Part shown: positions 30,785-34,148 of the stretch, piece by piece
Layout: every line of letters begins with the position of its first letter
How positions within the stretch are numbered: position 1 is the stretch's first letter
Assembly (NCBI GenBank): GCA_028279245.1
Contig: JANQOE010000125.1
Coordinates: forward strand, 1-34,148
DNA from: Alphaproteobacteria bacterium
GTDB taxonomy: Bacteria > Pseudomonadota > Alphaproteobacteria > UBA6615
DNA: 34,148 nucleotides
Direction of reading: 5' to 3'
The notes under the pieces: generated by a model
Databases searched by the model: none
Told to the model about the DNA's origin: nothing
What the model saw: the letters and a program-made list of their open reading frames with translations, nothing else
Made by a program: the position numbers and the translations under genes

Positions 30785-31960
30785 TTCACCGACGCGCTGG
30801 TCGGCGATGCGCTGGATCGCATTGCGCAGGTCCGTATCGGTTTCTATCAGCTCTTGGAAGTCCTCGGACTCCAGGACCATCAGCCGGCAGCGTGTCGAGG
30901 CACGCACGGTCGCGGTGCGTTCGGCGTCTTTGCTCAATAAGCCGATCTCACCGAAGGACTCGCCCTCACGCAAATAGATCGGGTCCGGATCGAGCAGAAC
31001 TTCCACTTCGCCTGATGCAATGAAATACATCGCGTCAGCCGGTTCGCCGCGCCGAACGATAGTTTGTCCCGGTGGAACGATGCGTGCACGTAGTAAGGAC
31101 GCGATGCGCGAAACCGCGAGCGCATCCAAACGCGAGAATACGGGCACGCGCGCGACCGTCCCCCAGGTGATGACAAAATCGCGCCGGTGGATTTCGTCCG
31201 CGAAGCCGGAGGAGATGATGGCGATGGGGAGTGCGAACATCCCAACGCCCATGATCATCACGAGCGCGCCAAGGCCCTTGCCGAGGCCGGTGACCGGTGT
31301 GACGTCGCCGTAGCCGACCGTGGTCAACGTGGCGACGGCCCACCACATCGCCGCCGGGATACTGCCGAAGGAGTCGGGCTGGACCACACGTTCGACCATG
31401 TAGAGCGCGGTCGCGGCGGCGACGATCAAACACAACATGACGAGAGCCGCCGCGGCGATCGCCCGCCCTTCGGAGTACAGAACCCGGCCGAGGGTCGCCA
31501 TCGCCGGCGAATAGCGCGCGAGCTTCAACAGGCGGAGCAACCGCAGCAGTCGCAGTACCCGGAAGTCGGCCCCGCCGAGCGGCAGCAGCAGCGATAAATA
31601 GAAAGGCAAGATCGCTAGCAGGTCGATGATGGACAAGGGCTGCACGGCGAAGCGCAGACGCGCCAGCACCGGTCCGTCGTCCCGCAAGTAGACATGCTCC
31701 CGGCAGACCCAGAGCCGCGCCAGATACTCCAGCGTGAAGATGGCGACCGAGACCAACTCGAACACATGGAGCGGTCCGGCAAAACGCGCTTCGATCGAGC
31801 CGACGGTCGACAGAACCGCGGCCAGCGCGTTGGTGACGATCAGCAACACCATGAACATGTCGAACAACACGCTCGGCGGGTCGCCGGGGCTGCCCGCTTC
31901 GATGAGCCGGAACAAACGGTGCTTGAAGGTCACGGTGTCTCCGTCGCTTCTTGCCGTCAT
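30734..31960 (-). CDS. Cyclic nucleotide-gated potassium channel
   Basis: Six-helix voltage-gated-like K+ channel with a C-terminal cyclic-nucleotide-binding domain, 408 aa, inner membrane. S1-S3 lie at about 32-120. The S4 helix has spaced Arg/Lys (RVLRLLRLLRLLKLAR, about 134-149). The selectivity filter is TVGYGD at 204-209. The CNBD (about 265-375) has the phosphate-binding cassette FGEIGLL (336-342) with Arg348. The plan is that of MlotiK1, with a longer Gln/Arg/Glu-rich tail. The start is ATG at 31960; a TTG four codons upstream is in frame, and no strong ribosome site is seen. It is divergent from the DUF2161 gene by 83 bases. Confidence 0.93.
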   Translation of the reverse strand: MTARSDGDTVTFKHRLFRLIEAGSPGDPPSVLFDMFMVLLIVTNALAAVLSTVGSIEARFAGPLHVFELVSVAIFTLEYLARLWVCREHVYLRDDGPVLARLRFAVQPLSIIDLLAILPFYLSLLLPLGGADFRVLRLLRLLRLLKLARYSPAMATLGRVLYSEGRAIAAAALVMLCLIVAAATALYMVERVVQPDSFGSIPAAMWWAVATLTTVGYGDVTPVTGLGKGLGALVMIMGVGMFALPIAIISSGFADEIHRRDFVITWGTVARVPVFSRLDALAVSRIASLLRARIVPPGQTIVRRGEPADAMYFIASGEVEVLLDPDPIYLREGESFGEIGLLSKDAERTATVRASTRCRLMVLESEDFQELIETDTDLRNAIQRIADQRVGELGGEHDQRGEQRPERS

Positions 31961-32043
31961 TAGTAGCAGCAAGTGTGCATATTGAGTTATTCCGGCGCGG
32001 CGCCGTGGTTGTGCGACTCAATTCCGTTGCCGAGGGTGGCCTG

Positions 32044-32760
32044 ATGGAGCGTCTGAAGGAATCGGACTTGTACCCGCCGTTGAAGTCATTCCTGACCGGC
32101 CAGGGTTACGAGGTGAAAGCCGAAGTCGGCGCGTGCGACATCATGGCCTGCCGCGACGATGCCGGGCCGGTGATTGTCGAGATGAAGACCCGGCCGAACC
32201 TGGGTCTCGTGCTTCAGGGGATCGACCGGCAGGCGGTGACCGACGCCGTCTATGTGGCGCTCCCGGCGCAAAGCGTGAGCGGCCGCCCGGGGCGGCGCTT
32301 CCGCAAACTGTGCCGCATGCTGGGACTGGGGTTGTTACTGGTGCATTTGAAAGCCGAGTCGTCCTGGGTTGAAGCGCTGCTGGATCCGGGCCCGTACAAG
32401 CCACGCAAGGACAAACGGCGTCAGACGCGGCTACTGCGGGAGTACCAGCAGCGGGTCGGCGATCCCAATGTGGGCGGCACCAACGGTGCGCGGATGACGG
32501 TGTACCGCCAGCACGCGCTGCGCTGCGCCGGGCATCTCGCGCGATCCGGCACGGCAAAGGTCGGCGACTTGCGCGCTAGTACCGGCGTCGACCGCGCCGC
32601 CACCATCCTGCAGCGCGATGTCTATGGTTGGTTCGAGCGGGAGTCTCGCGGGATCTACCGCCTGAGCCCGCGTGGCGAGGCCGCGGTGGAAAGCTACGCG
32701 GCGGTCCTTGCCGATCTGGACGCGGCGGCAGAGCCGAGGCGGGTCGCGGATGACGCCTGA
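32044..32760 (+). CDS. DUF2161 family PD-(D/E)XK-type protein
   Basis: 238 aa, cytosolic, matching the DUF2161 family of putative phosphodiesterases. The restriction-endonuclease-like core is visible: Glu27 in KAEVGACDIMA, Asp32, and EMK with Glu46 and Lys48 (VIVEMKTRPN). The rest contains a basic segment (PRKDKRRQTRLLREYQQR) and a C-terminal winged-helix-like part (VGDLRASTGVDRAATILQRD, then GIYRLSPRGEAAV). ATG at 32044 is taken; an in-frame start at 31951 would overlap the channel gene's start region. A GAGG site precedes it. The cellular role is unknown. It is convergent with the IorB-like gene, 13 bases away. Confidence 0.88.
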   Translation: MERLKESDLYPPLKSFLTGQGYEVKAEVGACDIMACRDDAGPVIVEMKTRPNLGLVLQGIDRQAVTDAVYVALPAQSVSGRPGRRFRKLCRMLGLGLLLVHLKAESSWVEALLDPGPYKPRKDKRRQTRLLREYQQRVGDPNVGGTNGARMTVYRQHALRCAGHLARSGTAKVGDLRASTGVDRAATILQRDVYGWFERESRGIYRLSPRGEAAVESYAAVLADLDAAAEPRRVADDA

Positions 32761-32773
32761 AGCGCCCGTGGCC

Positions 32774-34148
32774 CTACTCGGCGGCGGCGCATTGTTTTTG
32801 CACGATGAGTTGGCCTAGAAGATCGTCGAACGCGCCGTCGTCCGCGTCGCTGCGGGCTTGGCCGATCGCCTGCGTCAGTCGTTCGGTTGCGTCGGTTGCA
32901 TCGAGATGACCGGCGAGGGCCGGGCGGACCAGGACGTTGGTGATGCGGTCGTATTTCTCGACGCCGCGGCGGCGGGTCTCGCCGTAGCCTTTGCGGATGC
33001 CGGGTAATGCCGCGACTTCGCCGGCGAAACGGTAGTCCAAGCGTTGGGCCCGGGTCAGCAGGTCGAGCCACGCCTCGATGGCCCGTTCCTCCTGCTTGAA
33101 CCGCAGCGACATCGGCCGCCACCAGCGCAAGCGCCCCAACAGGAACAGCGTCAGGTAGCCGGAGACGGACGTCGTCCGGATGTGCAGCGCCACGTTGAAG
33201 CGGTCGAGCCGGCCGGTGCGCTCCGCCCAGCCTAGTACCGGCTTGCCGATAAAGCCCGGCAGCAGGCCGCACCACTCTTCAACGCCGGGTTTCAGGAACT
33301 CGGTCACCTTGACCGGCGTCGCCGAGTCGACCCCCAGTTCATCGCGCACCCGCGCCAGACGTGCGGCCCTGGTCTTCAGGTCGGCGACGCGGATGACATC
33401 TTCGTAGCTCATCCAAACGGCGAGCTGCTTCGCCGCGGTCTTGGTTAGTTGGTAGCCAAAGGCATCGCCCTCGCGGGCACGTTCCTGATCGTAGATCCGA
33501 TCGAGCCGTTGCAGGTAGGCGGCCGCGTGACGGCGGCTCTGGTATTCGGTCAGCCGCGCCACCGCTTCGGTCACGATGTCGCGCAGTTCGGGCGGGTAGC
33601 TTTCGCGGACTCTGGCGATCGGCCCTTCGGCGGCCGGCGGTGCAACGGTGCGGCGTTTGACCGGTGGCGCGGGCAGGCGGTCGCGGCCGGTCGACACCGC
33701 CGCATCGAAGCCGCAGATGAAACCGCGCAGGTTCGCCTCGACGGCCTTGCCGCTGGCACGGATGGCGTCCTCGAAGGCGTCGCGGGAGATCGGCAGCCGG
33801 CCGGACCCAGCGAGGCAGCCAAGGGCCACCGCATTGAGGGTGGTGGCGTTGTCGCGGGCGGCGGCGGTCATATCAAACATGATCTGGGTCTTGGTCAGCG
33901 CGTCGGCCGCCTGAACCACCCGGTCTCCATCGAACCGGCCATCGCTCGGGCTTGCCTTCTCGCCGATGGCGTAGATGCGGTGGGTCGAGGCGATCAGGGT
34001 GGTGCGGTCCGGCGTGACAAAGCCCCGCTCCATCGCCCGGCCGGCCTCCATCAGCTCCGAGGCGATCATCACGTCGACCATGCCGGGATTGGGGAACAGC
34101 GCGAAGACCGGCGCAGGCCCGTCAGCAGGGGCGGGGGCGAGTTCCACA
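32774..34148 (-). CDS. Indolepyruvate oxidoreductase beta-like subunit, 5' end cut
   Basis: Frame open to the right edge (458 codons visible). The first part visible, GPAPVFALFPNPGMVDVMIASELMEAGRAM and THRIYAIGEKASPSDGRFDG, belongs to the gamma-type POR domain of the IorB family, whose start lies outside the window. LTKTQIMFDMTAAARDNATTLNAVALGCLAG follows as in that family. A long C-terminal extension (from about residue 190 of the visible part) is rich in helices and corresponds to the domain often called DUF6537. Such proteins partner an IorA-like subunit to oxidise indolepyruvate or other aryl 2-oxo acids to acyl-CoA. The GTG at 34147 is not the true start. Confidence 0.83.
   Translation of the reverse strand, partial: VELAPAPADGPAPVFALFPNPGMVDVMIASELMEAGRAMERGFVTPDRTTLIASTHRIYAIGEKASPSDGRFDGDRVVQAADALTKTQIMFDMTAAARDNATTLNAVALGCLAGSGRLPISRDAFEDAIRASGKAVEANLRGFICGFDAAVSTGRDRLPAPPVKRRTVAPPAAEGPIARVRESYPPELRDIVTEAVARLTEYQSRRHAAAYLQRLDRIYDQERAREGDAFGYQLTKTAAKQLAVWMSYEDVIRVADLKTRAARLARVRDELGVDSATPVKVTEFLKPGVEEWCGLLPGFIGKPVLGWAERTGRLDRFNVALHIRTTSVSGYLTLFLLGRLRWWRPMSLRFKQEERAIEAWLDLLTRAQRLDYRFAGEVAALPGIRKGYGETRRRGVEKYDRITNVLVRPALAGHLDATDATERLTQAIGQARSDADDGAFDDLLGQLIVQKQCAAAE

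Overview
The window is GC-rich chromosomal DNA with dense, often translationally coupled genes (several ATGA stop/start overlaps). The gene families point to an alphaproteobacterium, probably a free-living, Rhodospirillales-like heterotroph. They include a TRAP transporter, an AcoC-type lipoyl/hydrolase protein, a DUF2161 nuclease-fold protein, an IorB-like subunit with a long C-terminal extension, and an ECF sigma factor with a cupin anti-sigma factor. No rRNA, tRNA, CRISPR array, insertion sequence or phage gene was seen. The taxonomic call is an inference from gene content, not from a marker gene.

Layout. 1-1.7 kb: a membrane sensor histidine kinase cut by the left edge. 1.9-11.3 kb: a catabolic region with a PhyH-type dioxygenase, a mandelate-racemase-like enolase-superfamily enzyme with an SDR, an acetoin-dehydrogenase-type operon (acoABC), a second SDR with an FGGY sugar kinase, and an ornithine-cyclodeaminase-family enzyme. 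11.3-14.7 kb: a leftward block of DUF378 protein, EEP-family hydrolase, cupin anti-sigma factor, ECF sigma factor, monohaem cytochrome c and Tat-type ferritin-like lipoprotein, which reads as an envelope redox or stress module. 14.8-24.5 kb: a second catabolic region with an isopropylmalate-dehydrogenase-like enzyme divergent from a GntR/FCD regulator, then SMP-30 lactonase, Gfo/Idh/MocA oxidoreductase, cyclophilin-like protein and a second PhyH enzyme. Facing these are a PfkB kinase, a small exported protein and a complete TRAP system (dctMQP). 24.5-27.5 kb: an island of two small membrane proteins, an exported beta-helix protein and a methyltransferase, headed by AT-rich DNA. 27.5-34.1 kb: DUF72 protein, a large dihaem cytochrome, a Pro/Ala-rich membrane protein, a cyclic-nucleotide-gated K+ channel, a DUF2161 protein and an IorB-like subunit cut by the right edge.

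How it works together (inference). The TRAP system could import an organic or sugar acid. The lactonase, dehydrogenases, enolase-superfamily enzyme and sugar kinases could degrade it under GntR/FCD control, and the TPP-dependent AcoABC complex could cleave a keto intermediate to acyl-CoA. The most notable non-coding signals are a palindrome of the same architecture in two divergent promoters (1795-1814 and 4791-4810), a palindrome- and hairpin-rich leader before the dihaem cytochrome gene (30121-30240), and strong intercistronic hairpins at 14029-14068 and 23457-23488.
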